From Rhodohalobacter halophilus (GTDB lineage: Bacteria; Bacteroidota; Rhodothermia; Balneolales; Balneolaceae): DNA of 64,000 nt. Numbering within the stretch: the first letter of the stretch is position 1; each line of letters begins with the position of its first letter. The DNA is taken from NCBI RefSeq assembly GCF_001715195.1, contig NZ_MDWE01000042.1:1-64000 (forward strand), written 5' to 3'. Positions 9,201 through 18,710 of this stretch are shown piece by piece. The position numbers and the translations under genes are program-made. The notes under the pieces are model-generated. The model saw only the letters and a list, made by a program, of their open reading frames with translations. It did not search any database and was not told the origin of the DNA.

Positions 9201-11615
9201 ATGGAAAATAGATACACCTTACTTGGAGTCCTTACCCTTTGCCTTTTCTTTTTCTATGAAAATGCATATTCCCAAACGGATAATCTATCCGTAATCAAAG
9301 GTACAGTGCTTAATTCAAATGGTGAGGGTGTCCCAAACGCGACTGTTGCCCTCCTCCCCTCCGACCCTGAATCGGATGAAATACTCGAAGGGACTGCAAC
9401 AACACCCGATGGCAATTTTGAAATTACTGTAGAACCGGGTGAGTACCGTTTGAGAATCACCTTTGTGTCGTTGAGCCCATATATCACCGAAGTAGAGATT
9501 ACAGCAGGTGAAACAGTAGATTTAGGTCAGATTGAAATGCAGGATAGTCAGGAGGAACTGGACGAAGTAGTCGTTCGGGGTGAGCGATCCTACGTTGAGA
9601 TGAATTTTGACAGCCGCCGATTTAATGTCGGTGAAGATGTTACCAGCATGGGAGGATCAGCGCTGGATGTACTGGATAATGTTCCATCCATCACAACAGA
9701 TTTTGAAGGTAATGTGAGTCTTCGAGGAAATCAGGGAGTACAGATATTGATTAATGGCCGGCCATCAAATCTTGTACGAGGCGGTACAGACGGATTAAGC
9801 AGTATTCCGGCAAGTTTGATTCAGTCTGTTGAGGTAATTACAAACCCATCAGCCCGGTATGAGGCACAAGGAACAGCGGGAATTATTGATATTATCCTCG
9901 TTGATAACGCACAGCTTGGTTTTAATGGAAACGTACGGGTAACCTCAGGTTATCCTCACGACCATAGCATCAGCACGAATCTGAATTATCAGAAAAATAG
10001 TATCAACTGGTTTTTAAACCTCGATTTTGAATATGAAAATCAACCGGAAACCGGTTCTGCCTTTCAGAGTTTCAGCGCCGACACCACCTATATTTTTAGT
10101 GAACAGAACGATGTAAGAGAGAAAGAGCGTGAAGGTGATATTTTCTTTGGAGCCGATTTTTTCCTGCCAAGCGAACAAGTCTTCACCGTTTCATCCCGGA
10201 TCAGCTTGGAGCGAGGTGATGAAGATGGAGATCTGTTATATACCGACTACAACCCGCCTGCTTCTCAGATTTACCGATCCGTTGATAGCAACTGGGATAT
10301 TCTCCGCCGTATAGATCGTGAAAATATTGAAGATACACGTGAACGGGATCTTGATATACGTCTGCAGTATGAAAATAAGTTTGAAGGTGATGACCATCGT
10401 CTCACGGCAGATTTCGATTTTGAGTGGGGAAGTGAAAGTGAGGATTTTCTACAAACCGGAGAAGCAGTGATCGGTGATTCAAATTTTAACGACAGACGAA
10501 CATTTTCGGATGAATCCTATCGCGAAATTCGTTTTGATACAGATTACGAGCGTCCCATTGGGGAGAACGGTCGTTTTGAAACAGGAATGAGAATTAACTA
10601 TGAATGGGAAGATAACGACTTCATATCTGAAGAGTTTATCGATGGGGTTTGGACTGAACCACAGGAAGAATTTACTCTCAGTGACAATTTCACATACATC
10701 GAAAATGTAAACGCCCTTTATGCCATCTACTCCGGACAAGCCGGCGATTTTACCTACCAGGCAGGTTTGCGCGCAGAAAATACAAATATAGAAACCAAGC
10801 TCGATCTGGCCGGAACTGAAAGCAGTCAAAATTATACAAACCTGTTTCCAAGTCTCTTTCTCTCCTACACCATCAGTGAGCAAAATTCCCTTCAGGTCAG
10901 CTACAGCAGACGTATTTCCCGCCCATGGTCACGCTATATTTTACCATTCACCCAAATTCGGGATTCACGAAACCGACGAGTGGGGAATCCGGACCTCGAC
11001 CCGGAAATTGGTAATTCTTATGAGTTAGGCTGGTTGCGTCGTTGGGAAACAGGCTCGGTACTGACCAGTTTCTACTACCGATACCGAACAGGGGTGATAG
11101 AAAATGTGTTTTCTATTGATGGTGATGGAATAACCACCCGGTTCCCAATTAACCTTGCTACAGAAGATGCCTGGGGAGTAGAAATTTCAGCCGATCAGGA
11201 TCTTTTTGAAGGCTTTCAGTTGTCAGGTAGCATGAACCTGTTTCAGTCCGAATCTGAGGGAGAGTTTGAAGGTGAACTTTATGAAAGCAGCTCCGAGTCT
11301 TTCACAAGTCGATTGCGTATCAGATATCAATTCCTGGAGAGCTGGAATTTCCAATCCTATATGTTTTACCGGGGGCCGCGCGAAACAACTCAAGGCCGGC
11401 GAGGTGGATCAGCATTCTTTGGAGCCGGACTGTCCAAACAGCTTTGGGACCGAAAAGCCCGAATATCTCTGAATGTGCGCGATCTGTTTAACTCCAGGAA
11501 CAGCGACAGGGAAGTGATTCGTGACAATTCCTACACACTCAATAACTACAGCTGGTCGTCCCGCTCTTTCAGAATCACGTTTCAGTACAATTTTAACTCC
11601 CAAGGAGGTCGATAA
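9201..11615 (+). CDS. TonB-dependent outer-membrane receptor with carboxypeptidase-regulatory-like domain
   Basis: 804 residues. A signal peptide ends near YSQTDN. Residues about 33-112 form a carboxypeptidase-regulatory-like beta-sandwich (IKGTVLNSNGEGVPNATVAL). Then comes the plug domain with LDNVPSITTDFEGNVSLRGNQGVQILINGRPS and IPASLIQSVEVITNPSARYEAQGTAGI, and a long barrel region whose last strand ends RITFQYNFNSQGGR. This is the architecture of the Bacteroidota outer-membrane beta-barrel family that works with the CarboxypepD_reg-like domain. Such receptors import large or scarce ligands using TonB energy. No SusD partner is adjacent, so this is not a typical polysaccharide-utilisation pair. 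The ligand is unknown. Confidence 0.88.
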   Translation: MENRYTLLGVLTLCLFFFYENAYSQTDNLSVIKGTVLNSNGEGVPNATVALLPSDPESDEILEGTATTPDGNFEITVEPGEYRLRITFVSLSPYITEVEITAGETVDLGQIEMQDSQEELDEVVVRGERSYVEMNFDSRRFNVGEDVTSMGGSALDVLDNVPSITTDFEGNVSLRGNQGVQILINGRPSNLVRGGTDGLSSIPASLIQSVEVITNPSARYEAQGTAGIIDIILVDNAQLGFNGNVRVTSGYPHDHSISTNLNYQKNSINWFLNLDFEYENQPETGSAFQSFSADTTYIFSEQNDVREKEREGDIFFGADFFLPSEQVFTVSSRISLERGDEDGDLLYTDYNPPASQIYRSVDSNWDILRRIDRENIEDTRERDLDIRLQYENKFEGDDHRLTADFDFEWGSESEDFLQTGEAVIGDSNFNDRRTFSDESYREIRFDTDYERPIGENGRFETGMRINYEWEDNDFISEEFIDGVWTEPQEEFTLSDNFTYIENVNALYAIYSGQAGDFTYQAGLRAENTNIETKLDLAGTESSQNYTNLFPSLFLSYTISEQNSLQVSYSRRISRPWSRYILPFTQIRDSRNRRVGNPDLDPEIGNSYELGWLRRWETGSVLTSFYYRYRTGVIENVFSIDGDGITTRFPINLATEDAWGVEISADQDLFEGFQLSGSMNLFQSESEGEFEGELYESSSESFTSRLRIRYQFLESWNFQSYMFYRGPRETTQGRRGGSAFFGAGLSKQLWDRKARISLNVRDLFNSRNSDREVIRDNSYTLNNYSWSSRSFRITFQYNFNSQGGR

Positions 11616-11685
11616 ACCGACATAATCGTAAAGGCTTTATCTGAAAAGTGATATCCCTAAGCCTTCCTGAAAAAGATCAGTAAGG

Positions 11686-12033
11686 TTAGTCACTCTTCTT
11701 ATTGTTTAAACGCTGAACAGCTTCATCCATATCCCGAAAAAGTTCCCATTTGTACATTCCGGAGTTGTGGCCATCATCCCAATGAATTTTCAGAGCGTGA
11801 TTCCCAATCGGTTCAGCTTTTGTAATTTTGTACTCCCTGGGAGGGTCTATCTTGAATAGCTCCGGCTCATACTTGCCCATATTTGAATGACCGCCACGGC
11901 ACGTTACACAAGGGCAATTTTTTCTTAATCCAAACAGTGGCAGTTCTGTTTTATGACCGTCAGCCCACTCAATGCTAAACATCTGATCCGAATTACTTAC
12001 ATCTACCGATACCGGTTTGTATCTTGGGTCCAT
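11686..12033 (-). CDS. DUF971 domain protein (gamma-butyrobetaine hydroxylase N-terminal-like)
   Basis: 115 residues. The motif ADGHKTELPLFGLRKNCPCVTCRGGH carries the CxxC pattern seen in DUF971/GBBH-like N-terminal domains, and a second strand pair reads ALKIHWDDGHNSGMYKWE. The four conserved Cys/His positions suggest zinc or iron-sulfur binding; family members have been linked to Fe-S cluster assembly, but that role is not shown here. The gene is divergent from the membrane protein at 12114 and shares an 80-base control region with it. Confidence 0.8.
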   Translation of the reverse strand: MDPRYKPVSVDVSNSDQMFSIEWADGHKTELPLFGLRKNCPCVTCRGGHSNMGKYEPELFKIDPPREYKITKAEPIGNHALKIHWDDGHNSGMYKWELFRDMDEAVQRLNNKKSD

Positions 12034-12095
12034 TCCTTGATGAGTTCTGCTTACAAATTGAAATTTTCTGATACGTTTGTAAATCTTCTACAGAC

Positions 12096-12103
12096 CAAAT
12101 ATA
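12096..12103 (-). promoter_or_regulatory. Possible Bacteroidota-type -7 box for the DUF971 gene
   Basis: On the minus strand this reads TATATTTG, which fits the TAnnTTTG element. No clear TTG -33 element at proper spacing was found, so support is partial. Confidence 0.35.
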
Positions 12104-12113
12104 CGCACGATTT

Positions 12114-12836
12114 ATGTGGATTTTAAGCATCGTTTTACTTTTGATTTTTTCAGGTTCTGCATGGCTTGGCAGCAGGCGTTCTTTCCATTTAGATCAGCTT
12201 ACTCCGCCCCTGGTGCTAAACTCTCTTTTATCAGTCCTTGTATTCTTTACATTTCTGATCATTGCCAATTCGTTTGGATATTTTCCACAATCGGTCGCCG
12301 CTCCATTTATGATGGGGCTGTACATTGCAATCGGAGGGTTTTTCTTTGGATATGCATTTCGGCTGTATCAGCACCGAAGCAGTTCCGGTTTGATACTCTA
12401 TCAGAACCGCTCCTTCTGGGTCGATCACGCTCCGAACCTGCTCGCAGTAGCCATTATCATTTTTGGACTCTATCGAACATCCATCCTGACCGACCTTTCG
12501 GTAACTGGAATCCGAATCACATCGGGTCTCTCGCTTGTTGGTTTTGGCCTGTTTACCTGGACACTCAAACCTGTTCCTGAATTCCGAAAAGAAGGAGTAT
12601 TGATACTCGATCGACGAATTCCCTGGCCTGATGTCGTTTCCTGGCACTGGCAGAGCGAAACGATACTCGTAATCGAATTTCTGGCAGGACACAATAAGGA
12701 TGATCAGAGAATCAAACAGTTCACCACGTCCATCCCGGAAATGGAGCGAAAGGAGATTGAAACCGTACTCAAATCAAAAATGGAAGAGTTTGCGGATGAG
12801 CGGCGAAAAAGGATGTTCGAACAGGATGAGGCTTAA
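12114..12836 (+). CDS. Integral membrane protein of unknown function
   Basis: 240 residues. About five hydrophobic segments in the first 150 residues (around 1-17, 33-53, 62-82, 104-120, 133-150) are followed by a soluble C-terminal part with a beta-rich stretch (EGVLILDRRIPWPDVVSWHW...ILVIEFL) and a charged helix. The C-terminal half looks like a small membrane-associated PH-like domain, which is inference. No family is recognised. A TACGTTTG box at 12072-12079 may be its -7 element. Its stop overlaps the stop of the CoA-binding gene on the other strand by four bases. Confidence 0.55.
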   Translation: MWILSIVLLLIFSGSAWLGSRRSFHLDQLTPPLVLNSLLSVLVFFTFLIIANSFGYFPQSVAAPFMMGLYIAIGGFFFGYAFRLYQHRSSSGLILYQNRSFWVDHAPNLLAVAIIIFGLYRTSILTDLSVTGIRITSGLSLVGFGLFTWTLKPVPEFRKEGVLILDRRIPWPDVVSWHWQSETILVIEFLAGHNKDDQRIKQFTTSIPEMERKEIETVLKSKMEEFADERRKRMFEQDEA

Positions 12837-13267
12837 ATCGATCGGTGATCTACCATAATACATCGATTTTTGATGTATGTTAACCCACTCTCCTCTGCCC
12901 TCTTTTTTGCCGATTCGGTACTCACATCAAGCTGTGTCCAGATGACAGGTTTTTGATTTCGGTCGTTACTCCACGTTAAAATATCGTCAACTACCTTATC
13001 CGTGTACATTTTATTCCGAAAAACATTCATCACATCAACGCTTTTATCCTGCGGGATGTCGAAAATAGAAGGGTAGCTTTTCAATCCAAGAACATTCGAT
13101 TCATTCGGGTTTACGGGAATCACCTCAAAGCCCTGATCCACCAGATATTTTGTGATGTGATTACTGGTTCTGTAAGGGTTCGATGAGGCGCCAATCACGG
13201 CAATTGTCTCAATCGATCCAAACAGCTCTTTCAGGTTAATGTTGGCGGGGCCGAATAGTACGCTCAA
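12833..13267 (-). CDS. CoA-binding domain protein (YccU-like)
   Basis: 144 residues forming a single Rossmann domain. The nucleotide-loop region is IAVIGASSNPYRTSNHITKYL (about 20-40) and the later motif YPSIFDIPQDKSVDVMNVFR matches the YccU/CoA-binding pattern. The C terminus carries NRCIMVDH, conserved in this family. The start codon is TTG. The molecular role of stand-alone CoA-binding proteins is not established. A paralogue lies at 45854-46333 under a SAM riboswitch and shares the NRCxxVDH end. Confidence 0.82.
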   Translation of the reverse strand: MSVLFGPANINLKELFGSIETIAVIGASSNPYRTSNHITKYLVDQGFEVIPVNPNESNVLGLKSYPSIFDIPQDKSVDVMNVFRNKMYTDKVVDDILTWSNDRNQKPVIWTQLDVSTESAKKRAEESGLTYIKNRCIMVDHRSI

Positions 13268-13292
13268 ATTCTTTATTCTGCTTTAAAATCGT

Positions 13293-13300
13293 TATCTTTG
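13293..13300 (+). promoter_or_regulatory. Possible -7 promoter box for the FKBP gene
   Basis: TATCTTTG fits TAnnTTTG and sits 40 bases before the TTG start at 13341. The -33 element is not clear. Confidence 0.4.
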
Positions 13301-13340
13301 GAACACTTAACACAATAATTTAAAATAAATACAAAACATT

Positions 13341-13772
13341 TTGTCAAAAGTAAAAGACGGAGATACCGTAAAAGTTCATTACACCGGCACATTGACTGAC
13401 GGTACGGTATTTGACACTTCAGCAGAACGAGAACCATTAGAATTTACATTGGGTCAGGGCCAGCTGATTCCCGGTTTTGAAAAAGCCGTTGTTGGAATGA
13501 GCGTTGGCGACTCAACAGAAGTAGACATCCCAAGTGATGATGCCTACGGTGAAGCAAGAGAAGATTTGGTTATTTCAGTACCGAAAAATCAGCTCCCGGA
13601 TGATGTAGAACCACAAGTTGGAATGCAGCTTCAGGTAAACCAGCAGGATGGACAACCTATTCCTGTTCGTATTACTGAAGTTGGAGAAGAGAATCTGACT
13701 CTGGATGCCAACCATCCGCTTGCAGGGAAAGATCTTAAATTTGAGATTGAACTGGTAGACATTGCCAATTAA
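13341..13772 (+). CDS. FKBP-type peptidyl-prolyl cis-trans isomerase, SlyD-like
   Basis: 143 residues with no signal peptide, so cytoplasmic. The FKBP half-domains VKVHYTGTLTDGTVFDTS and LEFTLGQGQLIPGFEKAVVGM flank an inserted flap region (about residues 70-125), as in SlyD. The His-rich metal tail of enterobacterial SlyD is absent. Its activities are isomerisation of Xaa-Pro bonds and chaperoning. The start is TTG at 13341; nothing upstream in frame fits. Monocistronic, with a strong terminator immediately after. Confidence 0.9.
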   Translation: MSKVKDGDTVKVHYTGTLTDGTVFDTSAEREPLEFTLGQGQLIPGFEKAVVGMSVGDSTEVDIPSDDAYGEAREDLVISVPKNQLPDDVEPQVGMQLQVNQQDGQPIPVRITEVGEENLTLDANHPLAGKDLKFEIELVDIAN

Positions 13773-13796
13773 TCTCTTTTAGAAGCGAATCTTACA

Positions 13797-13837
13797 AACC
13801 CGATCCGATTGCATTTGTGCATTGGATCGGGTTTTTT
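13797..13837 (+). terminator. Rho-independent terminator
   Basis: 10-bp stem AACCCGATCC/GGATCGGGTT with a 17-base loop and six T. It ends the FKBP transcript and lies upstream of the methyltransferase start. Confidence 0.85.
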
Positions 13838-13910
13838 ATTGGATGAAACCACCGACTTCTCAAATAGTGATTTCTATAAACCGACAAACGATTTTAACTC
13901 TTTCATTTTA

Positions 13911-15068
13911 ATGGCCGATTTCAACAAAAAGAGTACCGTCAGTATCACTTGTCCACTGGGGCTTGCCCCACTTCTTGAAAAGGAAGTACGGGTTTTGGGT
14001 TTTGAACCCAAGACAAAACGCAAAACCGGAGTAGAAATTGAAGCGACACTGAACGACTGTATACTGCTCAATTTTTGGCTCCGAACTGCCCACCGGGTTC
14101 ACTATATGATCGATGAAAAACCGATTAAATCCCCGGATCAGCTCAGAAACTGGCTCAAAAAAATGCCTTGGGAAGAGTGGATTTCAGAAAATGGATATTT
14201 CTCCGTTACATCCAGAGTAGACCATCCAACGATTGATAACGACCAGTTTGCCAATCTGGTGGTAAAAGATGCGGTTGTTGATCGTATCCGGTTTAAAAAG
14301 TCGGACCGGCCAGACAGCGGTTCAAACCTTAACGACACTGTGCTCTTTCTCTTTTGGAACCGGCGGAACGCTCGAATATTTATCGACACTTCCGGAGAAT
14401 CACTATCACGACGTAATTATCGCTCATCATCAGTTGCAGCTCCCATGCAGGAGACGCTGGCGTCTGCCATCGTTCAATCTACACGCTGGAAGCCGGGACA
14501 AGAACATTTCATCAACCCAATGACCGGAAGCGGCACCATTGCCATTGAAGCGGTTATGATCGCCTTGAATCGTGCACCGGCCTCGCTTCGGAATAACTTT
14601 GGGTTCATGCATGTTATCGGCTATGATGAGTCCTACTACCAGCAAGTGAGGGATGAAGCCAAGAAGAAAGCTACAAAAGATGTACACGGTAAATTTATTG
14701 CCACCGATAATAACCCTCAGGCGATTATAGCCGCCAAGAAAAATGCGAAAACTGCCGGGGTAGATCATCTGATCGACTTTCAAACGTGTGAATATGATCA
14801 AACCCCCATCCCGGACGGTGACGGCGTAGTTGTATTCAACCCGCCTTATGGCATGAGACTGGAAGATAACACCGATTTGAGACCACTGTATAAGGGGATC
14901 GGCGATTTTATGAAGAAAGATTGTCCCGGTAAAACCGGTTATGTTTTTACCGCCAACATGGCTCTGGCTAAAAAAGTGGGCCTGCGTGCCAAATCCAGAA
15001 CCACGCTGTTCAACTCTACCCTGGAGTGTAAACTGTTTGAGTATGAATTGTACAAGGGAAGTAAGTAA
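13911..15068 (+). CDS. THUMP-domain class I RNA methyltransferase (RlmL/YpsC-like)
   Basis: 385 residues from the ATG at 13911; a longer reading from 13809 would run through the terminator hairpin and is rejected. The N-terminal THUMP/ferredoxin-like part (SITCPLGLAPLLEKEVRVLGF...) precedes a Rossmann methyltransferase with motif I NPMTGSGTIAIEA (about residue 203) and motif IV NPPYGMRL (about 310), typical of N2-guanine methylation. Family members modify 23S rRNA (G2445 in E. coli by RlmL). It lacks the second methyltransferase domain of E. coli RlmL, so it corresponds to the short YpsC type. Confidence 0.88.
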   Translation: MADFNKKSTVSITCPLGLAPLLEKEVRVLGFEPKTKRKTGVEIEATLNDCILLNFWLRTAHRVHYMIDEKPIKSPDQLRNWLKKMPWEEWISENGYFSVTSRVDHPTIDNDQFANLVVKDAVVDRIRFKKSDRPDSGSNLNDTVLFLFWNRRNARIFIDTSGESLSRRNYRSSSVAAPMQETLASAIVQSTRWKPGQEHFINPMTGSGTIAIEAVMIALNRAPASLRNNFGFMHVIGYDESYYQQVRDEAKKKATKDVHGKFIATDNNPQAIIAAKKNAKTAGVDHLIDFQTCEYDQTPIPDGDGVVVFNPPYGMRLEDNTDLRPLYKGIGDFMKKDCPGKTGYVFTANMALAKKVGLRAKSRTTLFNSTLECKLFEYELYKGSK

Positions 15069-15092
15069 TAGACTCAACTCTATCTGAATAGA

Positions 15093-15635
15093 ATGCGAAT
15101 CACCATCACAGCTCTGACCCTTCCATTTTTATTTGCATGCAGCTCTCAATCAAACAACCCAAAAAAATTCCTCGAAAACTACTCCCAATATTGTGGGTAT
15201 GCGTACGAGGGATCAACAAATTTTGTGGACCTGAGCAGCGGAGATCTGTTCGAACATGCCCGGTTGATCATCAATTTAACGGACTGTGAAGATGATGAAA
15301 TCAGGATTCCCTTTCATATTGATGAGGACACCTCCCGCACCTGGATTGTAAAGATGACGTCTCAGGGTCTGCATTTAAGCCACGATCACCGTTATCCGGA
15401 TGGAAAAGAGTACGACAACAATTTCTATGGCGGATATGCAGATCATGAAGGGAGTTCATCGATTCAATATTTTCCCGCAGACCAGAGAACAGTAGATGAG
15501 CGTCCGGCAAGAGCGGCAAACCGATGGGCTAAAGAGATTGATACTGTAAATCATAAATATTACTACCGGCTCTACCTGAACGGTGAACTCAGGCTCGAAA
15601 CTGAGTTTGATCTGTCTCAGCCAATTGAACTGTAA
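15093..15635 (+). CDS. Putative lipoprotein of unknown function
   Basis: 180 residues. The N terminus MRITITALTLPFLFAC ends in a lipobox, so Cys16 would be lipidated. The mature part contains paired cysteines and a beta-rich pattern with many His/Asp/Tyr (LHLSHDHRYPDGKEYDNN). No family is recognised. The gene begins 24 bases after the methyltransferase stop, which suggests co-transcription without implying shared function, and it converges with the O-methyltransferase that ends 4 bases beyond its stop. Confidence 0.65.
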   Translation: MRITITALTLPFLFACSSQSNNPKKFLENYSQYCGYAYEGSTNFVDLSSGDLFEHARLIINLTDCEDDEIRIPFHIDEDTSRTWIVKMTSQGLHLSHDHRYPDGKEYDNNFYGGYADHEGSSSIQYFPADQRTVDERPARAANRWAKEIDTVNHKYYYRLYLNGELRLETEFDLSQPIEL

Positions 15636-15639
15636 GCTG

Positions 15640-16275
15640 TTAGCTCTTTACTTTCACAATCATAACTCCATCACGAAGTGGCAGCATTAACTGCTCTGCT
15701 TCATGATCATCGCGAATAATCTCATTCATTTTATGGATGGCTTCAGCCTTTCGATTATTCTGATTCAATACATCTCCGCCCCATAAAACGTTATCTACTA
15801 CAATGAGTCCCCCCGGTTTGATTTTCTCTTTTGCCAACCGATAGTAAGCGGGGTAGTTCACTTTATCGGCATCGAGAAAAATGAGATCAAATGTGCCATC
15901 CAGTTTTGGAATAATTTCAAGTGCATTGCCCATCTTCTGTCGAATTTTTGAACAATAGGGTTCTCTCTCAAAAAAAGGTTCCGAAATTTTGCGGTAACGC
16001 TCGTTCATCTCACAGGTGATCAACTCACCATCATCAGGCAGAGCATCGGCCATCATCATTGCCGAATACCCGGTAAATGTACCCACTTCCAATATTCGAC
16101 GTGCCCCTGAAATTGCGACCAGCAGCTTCAGCAGCATACCGGTCTGCCGGCCGCTAAGCATATCGATATACTCCAGATCTTCATCCGACGCCTTCACCAG
16201 CTCCTTGATGATATCCGGCTCTTCTGTTGTGAACGATTCCGTGTAATCTGCAATTTGTTTGTTCGTAATCTCCAT
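15640..16275 (-). CDS. Class I SAM-dependent O-methyltransferase (caffeoyl-CoA OMT-like, YrrM type)
   Basis: 211 residues, the usual length for the Methyltransf_3 family. The SAM motif ILEVGTFTGYSAMMMADALP lies at about 60-80. The metal/substrate motif DLIFLDADKVNYPAYY (about 130-145) and VVDNVLWGGDV (about 158-168) are both characteristic. These enzymes methylate catechol-like or tRNA hydroxyuridine hydroxyls (the YrrM/TrmR relation is known for Bacillus); which applies here cannot be read from sequence. Divergent from the acyltransferase at 16423, with palindromes in between. Confidence 0.88.
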   Translation of the reverse strand: MEITNKQIADYTESFTTEEPDIIKELVKASDEDLEYIDMLSGRQTGMLLKLLVAISGARRILEVGTFTGYSAMMMADALPDDGELITCEMNERYRKISEPFFEREPYCSKIRQKMGNALEIIPKLDGTFDLIFLDADKVNYPAYYRLAKEKIKPGGLIVVDNVLWGGDVLNQNNRKAEAIHKMNEIIRDDHEAEQLMLPLRDGVMIVKVKS

Positions 16276-16339
16276 ATAACGTAAACTCTTTACTGAACCT
16301 TAAATTTATTTAGTGTATAGAAAGATGTACACCCCTCGT

Positions 16340-16378
16340 CCCGGCGAAATACCGCCGGGTCACTCCCCTCGAGGGGAG
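16340..16378. repeat. Pair of GC-rich palindromes in a divergent intergenic region
   Basis: CCCGGCG (16340-16346) and CGCCGGG (16353-16359) form one stem. The perfect 16-base palindrome CTCCCCTCGAGGGGAG (16363-16378) follows. The second resembles the CCCTCTCAAGAGGG hairpin at 42460-42473, which may be a dispersed short repeat. Confidence 0.55.
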
Positions 16379-16422
16379 AATTTCTTACTACATACTCATC
16401 AAACTCTTCCACTATTTTTATC

Positions 16423-17100
16423 GTGAGTAAATCATCAACAGATTTCATACCTGCTAACGAGTCGAAATGGTTTATCTCCATTTTTGATCTCTACGTTCGA
16501 AATCTTTTTTGGCGACGATTCAAACATATAGCGATTGATCAACAGTACCAACCCGGCCCCGAAAGTAAAACTATCTATTATCTAAATCACACCTCCTGGT
16601 GGGATGGGCTTATCCCCCTCCTTCTAAATCAAAAAATTTTTAAACAGAAAGCAAGAGCTTTGATGGAAGATAAGCAGATGCTCCGGCACAAGTTTTTCCG
16701 CAAAATCGGCGCTTTTTCCGTCAACCTTGATGAGCCTCGCGCAGCCATAAAGTCTCTTCGATATGCCGTAGATTCTATGGATCGTCCGAACTCAAGTCTG
16801 TTTATCTACCCGGAGGGTGAAATTGTCCCTTTTTCAACCCAAAAACCTACTTTCCGCAAGGGATTGCCCTGGATTGCCGATCGTGTTCCCGATTCTGAAA
16901 TAGTACCGATAGCGATTTACATCCATACGGCTCGTTACGACAAACCTGAACTTCACATCAAAGTGGGGCAGCCGGTTCTTTTTCAGTCGAATCAATCCAC
17001 TGAGGAGTTGAACAGCTTGTTTGAAAAGAGAATGCAGCAGTTACTATCGGAACTACAGCGGGATGCTCTCAAAAACCCATCTCTGTTTCGGAAGGTTTAA
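16423..17100 (+). CDS. Lysophospholipid acyltransferase family protein (PlsC-like)
   Basis: 225 residues. The catalytic HX4D motif is NHTSWWDG at about residues 54-61, and the glycerol-phosphate binding motif appears as LFIYPEGE near 125-132. These are the two key blocks of the 1-acyl-glycerol-3-phosphate acyltransferase superfamily, which adds an acyl chain to lysophospholipids or related acceptors at the inner membrane. The start is GTG at 16423; no better start was seen. The acceptor could also be a carotenoid glycoside or ornithine lipid; context does not decide. Confidence 0.85.
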   Translation: MSKSSTDFIPANESKWFISIFDLYVRNLFWRRFKHIAIDQQYQPGPESKTIYYLNHTSWWDGLIPLLLNQKIFKQKARALMEDKQMLRHKFFRKIGAFSVNLDEPRAAIKSLRYAVDSMDRPNSSLFIYPEGEIVPFSTQKPTFRKGLPWIADRVPDSEIVPIAIYIHTARYDKPELHIKVGQPVLFQSNQSTEELNSLFEKRMQQLLSELQRDALKNPSLFRKV

Positions 17101-17234
17101 AAAGTTGCTCTCAAAAACGATTACCGATCAGTGTAAAAAAGCCTTAACTTTTTCTGTTTTAGTTTACAGTTAAACGATTTTGATGCATCTTAGTGGTTGC
17201 ACAAGACCTAATATTTAGAAAATATTGATTCACT

Positions 17235-18656
17235 ATGAGTGAAATTCAACCGAGTGTCAGTTACAGTTTTACCATGCGGCTTGCCATTGAAAACAAGCCG
17301 GGAATGCTCGCCAAAGTATTAAATGAAATTGCGAATCATCGCGGAGATCCAGGCGGTGTGGATGTTGTAGCCGTGGAGGGAAAATTTAAAATTCGTGATA
17401 TAACTGTAAGTGCTCGTGACGCAAAACACTCTCGGGAAATCGTTGAAGCCGTCAAACAGATTGATGGTATTGGTGTAAAATATGTTTCGGATCGTGTGTT
17501 TCTGCTCCATATTGGCGGCAAAATCAGTATTAAAAACAAAGTACCCGTTGATACCCGGGACACACTTTCGATGGCTTACACACCCGGTGTGGCTCGAATT
17601 TGCAAAGCTATTGCAAGGGATAAAAAGAATGCCCACTCTCTTACGATCAAACAGAATTCTGTGGCTGTTGTAACGGATGGAACCGCTGTGTTGGGCCTTG
17701 GAGATATTGGGCCGGAGGCTGCCATGCCGGTTATGGAAGGAAAAGCGATGCTTTTTAAAGAGTTCGCGGATATAGATGCCTATCCGATCTGCCTGAGTAC
17801 CAAAGATGCTGATGAAATTGTCAGAACGGTTAAGAATATTGCCCCCGGTTTTGGAGGAATCAACCTGGAGGATATCGGAGCACCTAAATGTTTTGAAATT
17901 GAGCACCGTCTTAAAGAAGAGCTCGATATCCCCGTGTTTCATGATGACCAGCACGGAACAGCCATCGTAGCACTGGCCGCCACCATCAATGCTTTGAAAG
18001 TTGTGGGGAAGAAGCTGGAAAATATTCGGGTTGTGGTAGTTGGAATCGGTGCAGCAGGAAGCGCCATCAGCCGCATACTGATTGAAGCCGGAGTGAAAGA
18101 GCTCCTACCGGTAGATATTGATGGAATTTTAAATCGAGATAATACTGATCATCTCGATGAAAACAAACGGTGGGTAGCCGAAAACGCGAATCAAAATAAA
18201 ATTACCGGTGGGTTGATGGATGCTACCAAAGGCGCCGACCTCATCATTGGGGTGAGCGGCCCTGATACCATTCCGGTTGAAGCTGTAGAGCAGATGGCAA
18301 ACGATGCCGTTGTATTTGCGATGGCCAATCCCGATCCCGAAATTCGACCCGAAAAAATTCAGGGTAAAGCGCGGATTATCGCCACCGGCCGCAGCGACTA
18401 CCCAAATCAAATCAATAACGTACTTGCATTTCCCGGAATTTTCAGGGGAGCTCTCGACGCCAAAGCATCAGACATTAACGAGGAGATGAAACTGGCAGCT
18501 GCCTACGCAATTGCCAACTGTATCGGTGAGGATGAAGTGGGAGAAGAGTATATCATCCCAAGTGTGTTCAATAAAAAAGTTGTCAGAGAAGTTGCCAAAG
18601 CCGTAAAACAGGCAGCTTATGACAGCGGTGCGGCAAAAGAAGTGTCAGATGTATAA
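17235..18656 (+). CDS. NAD(P)-dependent malic enzyme with N-terminal ACT domain
   Basis: 473 residues. An N-terminal ACT-type domain (about 8-85, [20 protein letters not shown]) is fused to the malic N-terminal domain ([33 protein letters not shown]; catalytic HDDQHGTA near 237) and the NAD-binding domain ([16 protein letters not shown], about 262-277). The reaction is oxidative decarboxylation of malate to pyruvate, supplying NADPH or pyruvate. The ACT domain suggests control by a small ligand, probably an amino acid (inference). Monocistronic, followed by a hairpin. Confidence 0.92.
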   Translation: MSEIQPSVSYSFTMRLAIENKPGMLAKVLNEIANHRGDPGGVDVVAVEGKFKIRDITVSARDAKHSREIVEAVKQIDGIGVKYVSDRVFLLHIGGKISIKNKVPVDTRDTLSMAYTPGVARICKAIARDKKNAHSLTIKQNSVAVVTDGTAVLGLGDIGPEAAMPVMEGKAMLFKEFADIDAYPICLSTKDADEIVRTVKNIAPGFGGINLEDIGAPKCFEIEHRLKEELDIPVFHDDQHGTAIVALAATINALKVVGKKLENIRVVVVGIGAAGSAISRILIEAGVKELLPVDIDGILNRDNTDHLDENKRWVAENANQNKITGGLMDATKGADLIIGVSGPDTIPVEAVEQMANDAVVFAMANPDPEIRPEKIQGKARIIATGRSDYPNQINNVLAFPGIFRGALDAKASDINEEMKLAAAYAIANCIGEDEVGEEYIIPSVFNKKVVREVAKAVKQAAYDSGAAKEVSDV

Positions 18657-18660
18657 AAAA

Positions 18661-18690
18661 AGGTGCAGAACCTCTCAGCTCTGCACCTTT
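18661..18690. terminator. Bidirectional terminator between convergent genes
   Basis: 9-bp stem AGGTGCAGA/TCTGCACCT with a 10-base loop, A-run on the left and a short T-run on the right. Confidence 0.75.
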
Positions 18691-18710
18691 ATGGGGTCAT
18701 CTAATAATTC

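Noticed and set aside
13809-13910. Longer N terminus of the THUMP methyltransferase
   Set aside because: It would start within the FKBP terminator hairpin; the conserved protein begins at 13911.
14430-15077. 215-codon minus-strand frame opposite the THUMP methyltransferase
   Set aside because: Shadow of the methyltransferase; low-complexity product without family features.
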